Assembly (NCBI RefSeq): GCF_946407605.1
Contig: NZ_CAMJOS010000021.1
Location: forward strand, 1-64,000
Source: an uncultured Prevotella sp.
GTDB lineage: Bacteria > Bacteroidota > Bacteroidia > Bacteroidales > Bacteroidaceae
Length of the DNA stretch: 64,000 nucleotides
Direction: 5' to 3'
The notes beneath the pieces were generated by a model. That model was not told the origin of the DNA. It searched no databases and was given only the letters and a program-made list of their open reading frames with translations. Within the stretch, counting starts at the first letter, position 1, and every line of letters starts with the position of its first letter. The position numbers and the translations under genes were made by a program. Below, one piece after another: positions 32,989 through 41,851 of the stretch.

Positions 32989-34489
32989 AGTAACGATATG
33001 GGGTAAAGAAGTTGGGCGACTCACATGGGATGCAAGTAGAAAACGTTCCATCTTTGAGTATGCGCCGAGTTTTCTCAAAGGAGAACTTGACATTGCCCCT
33101 TTGACTGCATCAATTCACGACCGCAGGAGCAGACTACCCTTCTACGGTGAAGCAAACAATGGAGTTTTTTATGGCCTTCCAGCTTTCATCAGCGACAGTC
33201 TTCCCGGGAAATGGGGAGACACTGTTTTCTCAGCATGGGCCTCGGCTAACAATCTTAACGAAGATAATCTGACTGCCGTTGACAAGCTATCCTTCATTGG
33301 CAAACGAGGAATGGGCGCTTTGGAATTTGAGCCTTCACAGGAAATTGGGTCAGGCGAAATGAGTCTGGAACTCGATCAACTTTATCGCAAGGCTCAGGAG
33401 ATTCTTGAAAAAAGAGAAGAAACTGTTATTGCCGGAAAAGACATCACTCTGGAAAATTTATATGAGGTTGGCACATCGGCTGGCGGACAGCATACTAAAG
33501 CCGTCATTGCACGGAACAACAAAACCGGAGAGATACGTTCAGGCCAAATCATGCTACCTCCTGATTATACTTATTATCTGCTAAAATTCGCAGAGAAAGA
33601 CTATTATCCACTTACCAAGGTGGAAATGGTTTACTATAAACTTGCGACAATGGCAGGAATCACAATGATGCCATCGGAATTGATTCCAATTGATGGCGAC
33701 GAGCATTTCCTCACACAACGATATGACAGGAAGGATGGCAAAAAGATTCACACACAAACGCTTGCAGCCATGAATCCTAATGCCAGGAACTACGAGGATT
33801 TGATGACAGTCTTGGACAGGCTCAACATTCCATACAAGGAGAAAGAGGAAACTTTCAGGCGTACTGTATTCAACATACTTGCTACTAATGTTGATGCACA
33901 TATTCGCAATTTCTCTTTCATGATGGAGGAAGGTGGAGCTTGGCACATAACACCAGCATACGACTTAACATTCTCGTGCTTCAATCCCGGAAACAAGTTT
34001 GATCCTGCCCACTATCTGAGAATTGGAGGAAAGACCGTTGATATCGGATACGATGACTTGGTTGAGTTTGGAAGGAAATTCAGCATTGCCAATCCGAATG
34101 AGATTATTCAAAGTACTGCCGAGACTGTTGCACAGTTCCGTCCTCTAGCCAAAGATATTGGCGTGGACAGTTATTGGATTGACAAGATTGAGGAACATTT
34201 TGCAGAAATGTCGCCAAAGATTCTCTCAATGCTCAACGGCTATAAGCCTCTCTTCTTCGACTACATCATCGAAGAAAAAGGAATTACCGTCAAGAACCTT
34301 CACTGGACAGAAATGGGGAATGGAGCCATGCGTCTTGAAGCAGAACTAAATGGCACGCCTTTCAGAGCTACTTTTGCCAAGAAATCGAAGGAATATCCTG
34401 CCATCATGGAAAATGGCGGTATTAAGATGCCCTTTGAGAAGCAGAAAGAATATGTTGAGAGGTTATTCCTACCAAAAATGAACTTTTAA
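32972..34489 (+). CDS. hipA: HipA-like serine/threonine kinase toxin
   Basis: 505 residues of the type II toxin HipA family; known members phosphorylate targets such as glutamyl-tRNA synthetase. The N-terminal subdomain (about 1-110) has the PLTASIHDR and FYGLPAFISDSLPGKWG signatures. The kinase core has a Gly-rich loop GTSAGGQHTKAVIA, the catalytic stretch NVDAHIRNFSF with the Asp, and AYDLTFS for metal binding, so it appears active. The C-terminus extends about 70 residues past the usual 435-440 (from about MLNGYKPLF), and that part is not recognised. The gene ends eight bases from the convergent suhB. Confidence 0.9.
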   Translation: MDNNIKVTIWGKEVGRLTWDASRKRSIFEYAPSFLKGELDIAPLTASIHDRRSRLPFYGEANNGVFYGLPAFISDSLPGKWGDTVFSAWASANNLNEDNLTAVDKLSFIGKRGMGALEFEPSQEIGSGEMSLELDQLYRKAQEILEKREETVIAGKDITLENLYEVGTSAGGQHTKAVIARNNKTGEIRSGQIMLPPDYTYYLLKFAEKDYYPLTKVEMVYYKLATMAGITMMPSELIPIDGDEHFLTQRYDRKDGKKIHTQTLAAMNPNARNYEDLMTVLDRLNIPYKEKEETFRRTVFNILATNVDAHIRNFSFMMEEGGAWHITPAYDLTFSCFNPGNKFDPAHYLRIGGKTVDIGYDDLVEFGRKFSIANPNEIIQSTAETVAQFRPLAKDIGVDSYWIDKIEEHFAEMSPKILSMLNGYKPLFFDYIIEEKGITVKNLHWTEMGNGAMRLEAELNGTPFRATFAKKSKEYPAIMENGGIKMPFEKQKEYVERLFLPKMNF

Positions 34490-34496
34490 AACCACT

Positions 34497-35291
34497 TCAT
34501 TTAGACCCAGCCGCCTTAATTCCTTCCAGCAGATCCTGATGGACGACGCCATTGGTGGCGACGACGCTATCGCCTGTCATGAAGTGAGGGGCGCCGTCGT
34601 AGTTGGTGACACAGCCGCCGGCCTCCTTGACGATGAGGGCGCCAGCCATATAGTCCCACTGGCCGATGTAGCGCTCGGCATAGGCGTCGAGACGACCAGC
34701 GGCGACGTAACAGAGGGCCATAGCAGCGGAACCAATCATGCGGATGCTGCCGACATTGCCGTAGAAATGGGCGATGAGACGGGTGATGACGGGCTTGTAG
34801 GCGTCGCTGTTGTAGGGCAGCTGCAGACAGAGCAGGGCGTCGCCGATGCTGCTATTTCCGACGTAAATCGGCGTGCCGTTCATCCAAGCGCCACCGTCTT
34901 TCCAGGCATAGAAGCACTCGTCGGCACAGATGTCATAGACCACGCCGACCAGAATCTCGTTGCCGCCAATCAGGGCTATTGAGACGGCATAAGGGGCGAA
35001 GCCGTGAATGAAATTGGTGGTGCCGTCGAGCGGATCGACCACCCAGAGCATCTGCTCGTCGCTATGCGAAGCCAGTCCTTCTTCGGTAATGAAACCGGCC
35101 TCGGGCAACAGCTCTCGCAGGGCCTTGACGATACGCTCTTCCGACCCTTTGTCGACATACGACACATAGTCGTGGGCGTGCTTCCGCTCTACCCTATTTA
35201 TATTAAAGTTCGCGCGTTCCTCTTTTATATAAGCGCCCGCCTGCCGAGCCACCTCGCACACGCAGCGGGTCAGTTCTTTTAAATCCTTCAT
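34497..35291 (-). CDS. suhB: Inositol-1-monophosphatase family protein
   Basis: 264 residues, with the metal-binding signatures EERIVKALRELLPEAG(F)ITEE, DPLDGTTNFIHG and WDYMAGALIVKEAGG. The class hydrolyses inositol phosphates and also sugar phosphates. It is the last gene of a minus-strand glycan operon. Its final ~125 bases occur again, twice, on the other side of the HipBA genes, while this copy is complete with a stop, so the insertion regenerated or spared the gene. Confidence 0.93.
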   Translation of the reverse strand: MKDLKELTRCVCEVARQAGAYIKEERANFNINRVERKHAHDYVSYVDKGSEERIVKALRELLPEAGFITEEGLASHSDEQMLWVVDPLDGTTNFIHGFAPYAVSIALIGGNEILVGVVYDICADECFYAWKDGGAWMNGTPIYVGNSSIGDALLCLQLPYNSDAYKPVITRLIAHFYGNVGSIRMIGSAAMALCYVAAGRLDAYAERYIGQWDYMAGALIVKEAGGCVTNYDGAPHFMTGDSVVATNGVVHQDLLEGIKAAGSK

Positions 35292-35325
35292 ATCTCGTTT
35301 TTTTATAATTAGCCAACATGTTTCG

Positions 35326-37173
35326 TTATTTTACTACAACTTTCTTCACGGCCTTGCCTTGACGCAACAGATAGATGCCAGGTCGCAGGCCGTCTGTCTT
35401 CGTGCCACAATAGCGGCCTGAAAGGGTAAACACCTGATAGTTTTTCGACATATCAAACGCTACATCAGCAATGCCGTTGGGAACAAAAGTATAATTCAGT
35501 TTTTTGTCCATCCAGGCGATGCGCTCCTTCATATAAGTGCGCACATTTTCCACCTCAGCCTGATAACTACCCCAAACTCTCGGATTCTGATGCACCTTCT
35601 GATTCATGATAGGCCAGCGGAGGAAGTTCAGTTCCTGGGATTGCTGCAAAGCGTTTTCCAAAGAGTCGATAAATGCCACCATATACTCCTCGGTCAATTC
35701 GCCTTGACGCGCCTCATCCCAAATCTCCACCAGTTGTGATTTGGCATTGGCATCACTCACCACAATCTTATCCACAAAGCTACGCATATTGCCTGCACAA
35801 CTTCCACCACTTCTATAGATGTAGTCTCTCTTGTTGTTGACAGGATAGGTGCGGTCGTCGTTGTTAAACGCCAAGTCAAAGTCCCAAACAGGACCAGTGT
35901 ACATCGTATCATTATCGCGCTCTTTATACATAAACACGCTCCAATAGGTATCGGTGTTGCCCGACAACTCACCTACGAGGAAATGACGCAGGAAACTGTT
36001 AAGGTCCAGATAGGTCTTCCATTGGCTCTCCATTTTATTAAAATAGGTCTTGATATAGGCCTTCTGCTTAGTCGTTATGCTGTCCTCGTCTGGCGATTTG
36101 ATGGTGACGGGATTGCCTTTATTTGAGGTGAACCACGACTTTTCCTGGTCGGCATAGGCATCAATCTCCACGAAATAGCCACCAGTCAAAGCTGAGCCCT
36201 CATTGTCCTGAGGGGTCATTTCGGTGATATTGACGCGATGCTTGTTGATATTCACCTGATCACACAACTGATAACAGCCTTTGTATTCACCGTTTAGCAT
36301 CACATCGACAGCTGTTCCAAATGGTGTGTATGTCATGCCTAACCGACGACTCAACTCAAAGGCTAACAGGTTGCGCATCAGCGTTTTATCACCATAATTG
36401 TTTATCAGCGTCCACTTCTTGGCCTTGGCAGGTGCGTCAAGCACGCGCTGTTTCTTGTCAAACTTGATGCGATAAGGTTTCTTGGGGGTAGTGCGCGAAA
36501 AGTTACCCCTCTCACGTGTCGTTCCTGACTCAGAGAGCAACTTGGTGCCATTATCAGAAATAATGGTCAGTTGCGACACAATCTGATGTATTTTATCATA
36601 AGGAATCTCGTTGTCAAGTGTATGAATGCTGACGGTGGGCAGGTTCGTCAACTGATACAGGCTACTATCGTTACCCTCGCCCTGATAGCCATAAAACTCC
36701 AACTCGGCAATATTGCATCGAGCATCCGAAGGACCCACATACCTGACATAACGGAAGCCACGAGAACAACTGACGTCGGCATATGACATCTGACCAATCT
36801 TTCCTTTCTCCGTAATAATATAAATAGGCAGGGCATCCATAAAATCCTCACGATTGGCTCCCTCAAAGACGCCAAGCTGTACACGTTTCTCACCTTGTCC
36901 ATCGTTTCGAGGCGACCACCCCACCCTTGTGATGACATGAGGTTCGCCCAAATCCAATCCGGCCCAGGTGTAACTCCTTTCCCATGACGCAAAATAGGTA
37001 TTCAAATCGCCGTCAAAAGCATCCTTACAAGTATTGACAGTTGTTGATTTGCGAGAAGTATTATAGTCCACCGTTTCCTTGGTGCCTATCACCGTTCCTG
37101 TCAACTTCCCATCGGCAAAGGTTGTCTGGCTTATTGTAATCAGACAGAGTATGCTGAATATTTTCTTAATCAT
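35326..37173 (-). CDS. Secreted CotH-kinase-family protein with discoidin-like domain and type IX sorting tail
   Basis: 615 residues. Signal peptide (MIKKIFSILCLITISQTTFAD); an F5/8-type (discoidin-like) carbohydrate-binding region at about 40-175; a CotH domain at about 190-530 (TRERGNFS, KKPYRIKFDK, GGYFVEIDAYAD, GPVWDFDLAFNND with a metal-binding DFD); and a C-terminal ~70-residue beta domain ending in GLRPGIYLLRQGKAVKKVVV, typical of type IX secretion substrates. CotH is a protein kinase in Bacillus spore coats; the target here is unknown. It sits 11 bases after a GT4 gene, so it probably acts on or near the same surface glycan. Confidence 0.88.
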   Translation of the reverse strand: MIKKIFSILCLITISQTTFADGKLTGTVIGTKETVDYNTSRKSTTVNTCKDAFDGDLNTYFASWERSYTWAGLDLGEPHVITRVGWSPRNDGQGEKRVQLGVFEGANREDFMDALPIYIITEKGKIGQMSYADVSCSRGFRYVRYVGPSDARCNIAELEFYGYQGEGNDSSLYQLTNLPTVSIHTLDNEIPYDKIHQIVSQLTIISDNGTKLLSESGTTRERGNFSRTTPKKPYRIKFDKKQRVLDAPAKAKKWTLINNYGDKTLMRNLLAFELSRRLGMTYTPFGTAVDVMLNGEYKGCYQLCDQVNINKHRVNITEMTPQDNEGSALTGGYFVEIDAYADQEKSWFTSNKGNPVTIKSPDEDSITTKQKAYIKTYFNKMESQWKTYLDLNSFLRHFLVGELSGNTDTYWSVFMYKERDNDTMYTGPVWDFDLAFNNDDRTYPVNNKRDYIYRSGGSCAGNMRSFVDKIVVSDANAKSQLVEIWDEARQGELTEEYMVAFIDSLENALQQSQELNFLRWPIMNQKVHQNPRVWGSYQAEVENVRTYMKERIAWMDKKLNYTFVPNGIADVAFDMSKNYQVFTLSGRYCGTKTDGLRPGIYLLRQGKAVKKVVVK

Positions 37174-37184
37174 AATCTAAATCC

Positions 37185-38327
37185 TTACAGGCTCTTATAG
37201 AAAGCCAAATAGCGTTTGAAGACCTCTTCCTCGCTAAAACGAGACACATTCTTATAGGCCGCACGCCCCATCTGCTGACGCAGGTCAGGATGCTCGATGA
37301 GATAGTTGATTTTGTCAGCAAGGTCGTCGGTATCACCATTCTTGACCAGCAGGCCATCCTGTCCATCGGCAATGATGCTGCGAGGCCCATTATCGCAATC
37401 GAAAGAGACGGCAGGAATACCACACGACATCGCCTCGATAAGTATCAGGCCGAAGGACTCCCAACGCGAGGAGCAGACCAGGAAATCACTATTCAGATAC
37501 TCGGTATAGATATCGGTTGTAGAAGGATGGAGAGTAACATTTTTCAAGTTGAGAGTTGAGAGTTGAGAGTTGAGAGCGGCTTTTTCCTGACCATCTCCAA
37601 AGATGTCCAGACGCCAGTCGGGATGAGCTTCCTCTACCCTCTTCCAAGCTTTTAGCAAAAGATCCTGGCCTTTCTGATAGTCCAAGCGACCAACAGCGAT
37701 GACACGTTTCTTCTCTGCGGAGAGGTCAGCAGGCAAATGTGGACGATAAGGCAGGCAATTGGGTATGGACACCGTTTTAATATATGGGCCCCAGCTCTTG
37801 GCGTCATCTGGCGTCAGAGCCATGAGTGCATCGAATCGAGAAACGGCAAGTTTCAATCTGGCAATATCCTTCTCGGCTACCAATTTCCGGAATATCTTAT
37901 TTGTGCGCTGTACCTGCATCTGATGATCAATCATACCAGTATGTGCTTCGATGATTAATTTCTCTGAGGTATGGGCATGATAAAGCGCATTCATCTCATG
38001 AGCATCTTTATCCGTGCAGACCACAATACCAGGTTTCTCTTTCTTCAAGAAAGCCCTCAAAGCATCTTTCAACTGTCGACGAAGACTTAACTTTCTAAAA
38101 TAGCGCATAGGATAAGGCAACTTATAGGCAGGATATTGCCTAACCCCTAAATCCACACATCGCACATTAGGCGACAGAGAATATGGGAAGGGCTGCCCGT
38201 TTTGCTCATAGGTCAGCAGCACCACATCACAGCCATACTGCTCAACCAGCAGATTGGCTTTCATGGCCAGCATTCGTTCGATGCCGCCCTTACAGACATT
38301 GGCGTGATGTAGGAAAACTATCTTCAT
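37185..38327 (-). CDS. Family 4 glycosyltransferase with a repeat insertion
   Basis: 380 residues, GT-B. MKIVFLHHANVCKGGIERM at the start; donor domain with VIAVGRLDYQKGQDLLLKAW, SRWESFGLILIEAMSCGIP (EX7E) and NGPRSIIADGQDGLLV. Four exact GTTGAGA units (plus strand) encode an extra LNSQLSTLN segment in the donor domain, between the GDGQEK loop and NVTLHP. Start ATG 38327, four bases after the stop of the upstream GT. Shares a framework with the GT4 genes at 43937 and 47218. Confidence 0.92.
   Translation of the reverse strand: MKIVFLHHANVCKGGIERMLAMKANLLVEQYGCDVVLLTYEQNGQPFPYSLSPNVRCVDLGVRQYPAYKLPYPMRYFRKLSLRRQLKDALRAFLKKEKPGIVVCTDKDAHEMNALYHAHTSEKLIIEAHTGMIDHQMQVQRTNKIFRKLVAEKDIARLKLAVSRFDALMALTPDDAKSWGPYIKTVSIPNCLPYRPHLPADLSAEKKRVIAVGRLDYQKGQDLLLKAWKRVEEAHPDWRLDIFGDGQEKAALNSQLSTLNLKNVTLHPSTTDIYTEYLNSDFLVCSSRWESFGLILIEAMSCGIPAVSFDCDNGPRSIIADGQDGLLVKNGDTDDLADKINYLIEHPDLRQQMGRAAYKNVSRFSEEEVFKRYLAFYKSL
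37548..37575 (+). repeat. 7-bp tandem tract (4 exact units GTTGAGA) inside a GT4 gene
   Basis: 28 bp. The host gene is on the minus strand, so the coding strand reads TCTCAAC and has no stop. Confidence 0.93.
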
Positions 38328-38330
38328 AGA

Positions 38331-38351
38331 TTTAAGATTGGAGGTTTGAGA
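38331..38351 (+). repeat. 7-bp tandem tract (3 imperfect units) at a gene junction
   Basis: TTTAAGA, TTGGAGG, TTTGAGA. The stop codon of the upstream minus-strand gene (38332-38334) is within it. Confidence 0.65.
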
Positions 38352-39522
38352 TTTCGTCAACAACATGTTGCATTTGAACCTTCCACGAGAGATGCTCCAC
38401 CGTCTGGCGAATCTCCTGTGGGGTCATACTAAGCCGTTCCTCGAACGCCACGATACGAGAAACATCAATGGGCGACTCATCGGCCGGAGCCTTCAGCACA
38501 TAGGGCTGATGGTCGAAGTCGCTGTCATTCTCAGAATATATAAAAGGAATACCTCGACTGGCATATTCGCGATTCTTCAGTGTCTTGATATCGCTGATAC
38601 CACTACGATGACGGGCCAGACTGCCTACTGCAAAGTTCGACTGCGCAAAGACAGCATTGAGGGCATCGCCAAAGAGCTGGTCGTGGAAGATAACCTTATC
38701 TTCGATACCATATTTCTTAATAAGCTCAGAAAAGCCTGGCGCATGTTCATCGTCATACATCTCTGACTTCCAGACGCCACCAACGATGTGGAAATAAACT
38801 TCCTTCCACTTTCCACCATCCACTTTCCACTTTTTATAGTATTCGCCGAGTCCTGCAATAAGACGGTCATATCCGTGCCAGTAGTGCACCTCAGCGACAC
38901 CAATCAAATGCAGTTCTTTCGCAGTATCCACACGCTGATGCAGCGGCATGCTGTCCAAGTCAACACCATTACTAATCCGAATGGTGCGTTGACCGAATAT
39001 CTGCTCTTGATTGGTAAAGGTGACGATGGCCTCTAACTGACGAGCCAACCCCTTGCGGAACATCTGGTCTATTCGCAACTGAAGACGCTCTGTACGAGAG
39101 AAGCCTTCAAACTCCTGATCGTAAGGATAGGTAGGTATCTCCATCAACGCCTTGATACCAGCCTTCTTCAGTTTGCCAAAGAAACGGTTGAGCCAAGGAT
39201 TTGCATTCTGGAAGCAGCGGGCATAGACCATCTGAATGTCTTTTGCCACACAATAACGATATATAGCACCGTAATTGATACGCTGGCGAAGACCGGCCAT
39301 TTTACCTGTACCAAAATCCTCTATGACAGATGGAGAAGGATGGATGGAAGATGAAGTGTGGACCTCTACAAGGCGCTGCCAATGGCCGTTGTCACCTTGG
39401 TCATAATAGCATAGATGCACCTCATGACCATTCTGTTGAAGGCCCTTCACCTGATAGCGAATCTTCTTCGAGATACCGCTCACCTCAGAGAAACCGTGAT
39501 ATATCAGAAACAGTATCTTCAT
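38332..39522 (-). CDS. Glycosyltransferase (GT-B fold, GT4-like)
   Basis: 396 residues. MKILFLIYHGFSEVSGISKKI at the N-terminus resembles GT4 acceptor domains. The donor half (AEVHYWHGYDRLIAGLGEYY; QSNFAVGSLARHRSGIS; LKNREYASRGIPFIYSEND) is divergent, lacking a clear EX7E, and resembles the GT4-like group with an LKxxEYxxxGxP motif. Two stretches overlie 7-bp repeats: KWKVDGGKWKE in the donor domain and TSSSIHPSPS in the N-terminal domain. ATG 39522 overlaps the upstream stop (ATGA). Confidence 0.85.
   Translation of the reverse strand: MKILFLIYHGFSEVSGISKKIRYQVKGLQQNGHEVHLCYYDQGDNGHWQRLVEVHTSSSIHPSPSVIEDFGTGKMAGLRQRINYGAIYRYCVAKDIQMVYARCFQNANPWLNRFFGKLKKAGIKALMEIPTYPYDQEFEGFSRTERLQLRIDQMFRKGLARQLEAIVTFTNQEQIFGQRTIRISNGVDLDSMPLHQRVDTAKELHLIGVAEVHYWHGYDRLIAGLGEYYKKWKVDGGKWKEVYFHIVGGVWKSEMYDDEHAPGFSELIKKYGIEDKVIFHDQLFGDALNAVFAQSNFAVGSLARHRSGISDIKTLKNREYASRGIPFIYSENDSDFDHQPYVLKAPADESPIDVSRIVAFEERLSMTPQEIRQTVEHLSWKVQMQHVVDEISNLQS
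38806..38833 (+). repeat. 7-bp tandem tract (4 units CCACTTT type) inside a glycosyltransferase
   Basis: 28 bp; CCACTTT three times and CCACCAT once. The coding (minus) strand reads AAAGTGG, the TGG form without stops, and gives the Lys/Trp-rich insert. Confidence 0.88.
39323..39357 (+). repeat. Degenerate 7-bp tract inside a glycosyltransferase
   Basis: Five imperfect units of the ATGGAGA/ATGGAAG type, coding a Ser/Pro-rich insert on the minus strand. Confidence 0.5.
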
Positions 39523-40490
39523 CCCTTTCGCTCGTGCAATTTTAGTTTGACAAGTATCGACACCCACAGTCTGTACCACGCCCAACGGTTCTGTTTATAG
39601 TCTGTGGCATAGATGTACTTTCCGTTAAATCGGGCGATGTTCAACTGGTGACCACCATCGCGGAATATCGCATTGTGAGGCAACACATTCTGGCTAAAAA
39701 GTCGCTCCCCATACTCAGTCTCATTGAGTTTCGTAATCTCCATCAACGACACATTGTCACCATAATCAGCATGACAATCCTGAGTGACTCGCAACAACCG
39801 TCCGTCATAATCAATCAGCGAGCCGCCATTTCGTCCGAACTCATTGCTGGTACAAATCGGCGAACAGGGATGCTTGATGAATTCACCTGTCAAGAGATTA
39901 TCGTTTACATATAACTCCTGGTAATACATCCAGTCTTTTTGATAAGACGTAAACAGGTAATAGGTTTTCTTTCCACACTCCTCTTTCCCCTTTCCTCTTA
40001 TAAATAAATGGCTGTCGTTCAAGTTATAATGGATGCCGTCCTTACGCTCCTGACGCAGCAAAGTTCGCACCTTCGAGAAGGAGGTCAACTCATCATTATC
40101 GGCACGGAACAGATGAATCGCATCACTCTCCTGAGACTCGGGCACCATATAAACCACACCATCATCCTCGAAGACGTATGGGAACGAGAGATGGAATGGT
40201 TGTTTCAGTACAACGACCGGTTCTGTCCAAGTCGTCAAGTCTTTGGTTTTCACCATCGCAATGACACCTGAATCATCCCAATGCTGAAGCTCATAGAAGA
40301 GATAGAGCGTATCATCTTTGACAAACAGGAACGAGTCTGCCTGATAGAGCAAAGGCTTTGGTTTCCACAGCCCTTTGATGTCACGCTTATAGACCAAGTG
40401 CTGCTCGTCAAACTGCTCAAGCGTCAGTTTATCGTTGGCAAAGACTGCAACGGCAAAAGCACCTTCTTTTCTAAATAACTTGGAAAGCAT
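39519..40490 (-). CDS. Five-bladed beta-propeller protein (GH43/GINT1-like fold)
   Basis: 323 residues, no signal peptide. Repeated blade elements such as SFLFVKDDTLYLFYE, FPYVFEDDGVVYMVPES and NLNDSHLFIRG with acidic residues resemble the GH43-like propeller domain found next to glycosyltransferase and formyltransferase modules (GINT1 N-terminal type). Probably recognises or processes a glycan precursor in the cytoplasm; catalysis is unproven. A Gly/Lys/Glu insert (GKGKEECGKK) coincides with a degenerate 7-bp tract. It overlaps the downstream GT by four bases. Confidence 0.7.
   Translation of the reverse strand: MLSKLFRKEGAFAVAVFANDKLTLEQFDEQHLVYKRDIKGLWKPKPLLYQADSFLFVKDDTLYLFYELQHWDDSGVIAMVKTKDLTTWTEPVVVLKQPFHLSFPYVFEDDGVVYMVPESQESDAIHLFRADNDELTSFSKVRTLLRQERKDGIHYNLNDSHLFIRGKGKEECGKKTYYLFTSYQKDWMYYQELYVNDNLLTGEFIKHPCSPICTSNEFGRNGGSLIDYDGRLLRVTQDCHADYGDNVSLMEITKLNETEYGERLFSQNVLPHNAIFRDGGHQLNIARFNGKYIYATDYKQNRWAWYRLWVSILVKLKLHERKG
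39965..39999 (+). repeat. Imperfect 7-bp tandem tract (5 units, TCCTCTT type) inside the propeller gene
   Basis: 35 bp. The coding strand (minus) reads AAGAGGA-like units, with GGA where other tracts have TGA. Confidence 0.65.
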
Positions 40491-40500
40491 GACAACTATT

Positions 40501-41544
40501 TTATTTATTAATACTTAATAATAAATTATGATTATTGTTCGAATTCCCACCTAATACAAATTTATATTTCTCATCCCCTCGAGTAAAGTCCACGACATGA
40601 ACACTTCCTTCTTCTATTGTCCATTTAATGAAGCCATACATCAACAACATACCCGGAGAGTAACGTGCATAATTCAAATCTGTGCCTGCAGACATCACCC
40701 TAACACAATGTCCATCAGAATCATATGCATAATGAAAAAAAGCACGCACATTACCCTCTTCATCTTTAGCTGTCATCACTTTACTATTGGAATAAGTCAA
40801 AATAGGAGCAAACCGAGGAAAATGATATAACAGCTTATTTACGAATCTGTATTTATACTTTCTCAGAGATGACACTTTAGCATATTTCTCTGACAATTTA
40901 GATTCTCTTATTTCCAAACAGCGGTTTTTATCAACTTCCATATCATCAAAGTTGAAAACAAGATTTCTTCCATCTTTTAAAAGACGGTTATTTGCTGTTC
41001 TTAGATTTTGCCGTGCATTCTTGCTTAATAAGCTCTGATAACCTTCTAACGAGGAAGGAACATCTAACGACACACAGGGTTCACTCAAATCTTCTATATT
41101 TATATGATTTGAATGGATAATATACTGATAAAAATCTGTCGATTCTCGAATATGTTCAAACAAACAGTTTCTAACATTATATTTCTTTATTATATCTGCA
41201 ATCAGATAATCAAAAGCATTCCCATCAAATTGACGATAAATACAATTAAGATAATCGCTATAGCTATCACGCCCTAAAAGATATATTCCTTTTTTATTTA
41301 GGAATCGAAAAGAGTGTTTTACTATCCATAGAGGTGCAATCATGCACGGATGGTTATCGCATGAGACTACTGCAAAAACTGAAATATAATTATTCGTATC
41401 TTCTGGAATATAACAGTCCAAAAGCATATTATACCAATCATATGACTGGAACAAAGTCATATCCCTCCCATTCTCTAACGTTTTCCATATATCTTTTATA
41501 TCATATAAACGTTTAGAAGGAATATAATCAACCGAATAATTCAT
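40501..41544 (-). CDS. FemAB-like GNAT acyltransferase (BioF2/CelD type)
   Basis: 347 residues. Conserved pattern: FQSYDWYNMLLDCY near the N-terminus, LLSKNARQNLRTANNRLLKDG in the middle, and a C-terminal GNAT-type fold with EEGNVRAFFHYAYD and YSPGMLLMYGFIKWTIEEG, ending in DFTRGDEKYKFVLGG. Members transfer acyl or aminoacyl groups to glycans or peptidoglycan precursors. AT-rich. It is the first gene of a six-gene minus-strand run ending at suhB, with gaps of 11 bases or less except around suhB. Confidence 0.82.
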   Translation of the reverse strand: MNYSVDYIPSKRLYDIKDIWKTLENGRDMTLFQSYDWYNMLLDCYIPEDTNNYISVFAVVSCDNHPCMIAPLWIVKHSFRFLNKKGIYLLGRDSYSDYLNCIYRQFDGNAFDYLIADIIKKYNVRNCLFEHIRESTDFYQYIIHSNHINIEDLSEPCVSLDVPSSLEGYQSLLSKNARQNLRTANNRLLKDGRNLVFNFDDMEVDKNRCLEIRESKLSEKYAKVSSLRKYKYRFVNKLLYHFPRFAPILTYSNSKVMTAKDEEGNVRAFFHYAYDSDGHCVRVMSAGTDLNYARYSPGMLLMYGFIKWTIEEGSVHVVDFTRGDEKYKFVLGGNSNNNHNLLLSINK

Positions 41545-41587
41545 ATATTGACTTTCAATCTTTACGTGTTAACATTTATGCCATCAT

Positions 41588-41722
41588 TCAATCTATACAA
41601 CGGAACCTCCAGTTGGAGTTCAGCGTATCATTGAACACAGCTATCAGCTCCGACTTGTCAACATACTCTCCATTGCGAGCCGAGCGGAATCCTGCATTTC
41701 CAATATTGATATAAGCACTCAT
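41588..41722 (-). pseudogene. N-terminal remnant of an AAA-ATPase-like (DUF1703/PF09820) gene
   Basis: 44 codons beginning MSAYINIGNAGFRSARNGEY, then VDKSELIAVFNDTLNSNWRFRCI and a stop. This is the opening of the large PF09820 AAA-ATPase-like family, cut just before its P-loop (usually SRPRRFGKS). A normal -7 box (TATCTTTG reading leftward at about 41742-41749) remains in front, so the stub may still be transcribed. The other ~450 residues are missing. Confidence 0.75.
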
Positions 41723-41821
41723 GTTCCCTATTTTTTTGCAAAGATAAAGTATTTCTACCAAATCTCCAACATTCCTCTTCATTTATTTGAAGAAATAGGT
41801 ATATAATTCAACTATTATTTG

Positions 41822-41829
41822 TACCTTTG
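41822..41829 (+). promoter_or_regulatory. -7 promoter box for the GT2 gene at 41852
   Basis: TACCTTTG, 22 bases before the ATG. Confidence 0.65.
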
Positions 41830-41851
41830 CCCGAAATAACTCAATAAATCA

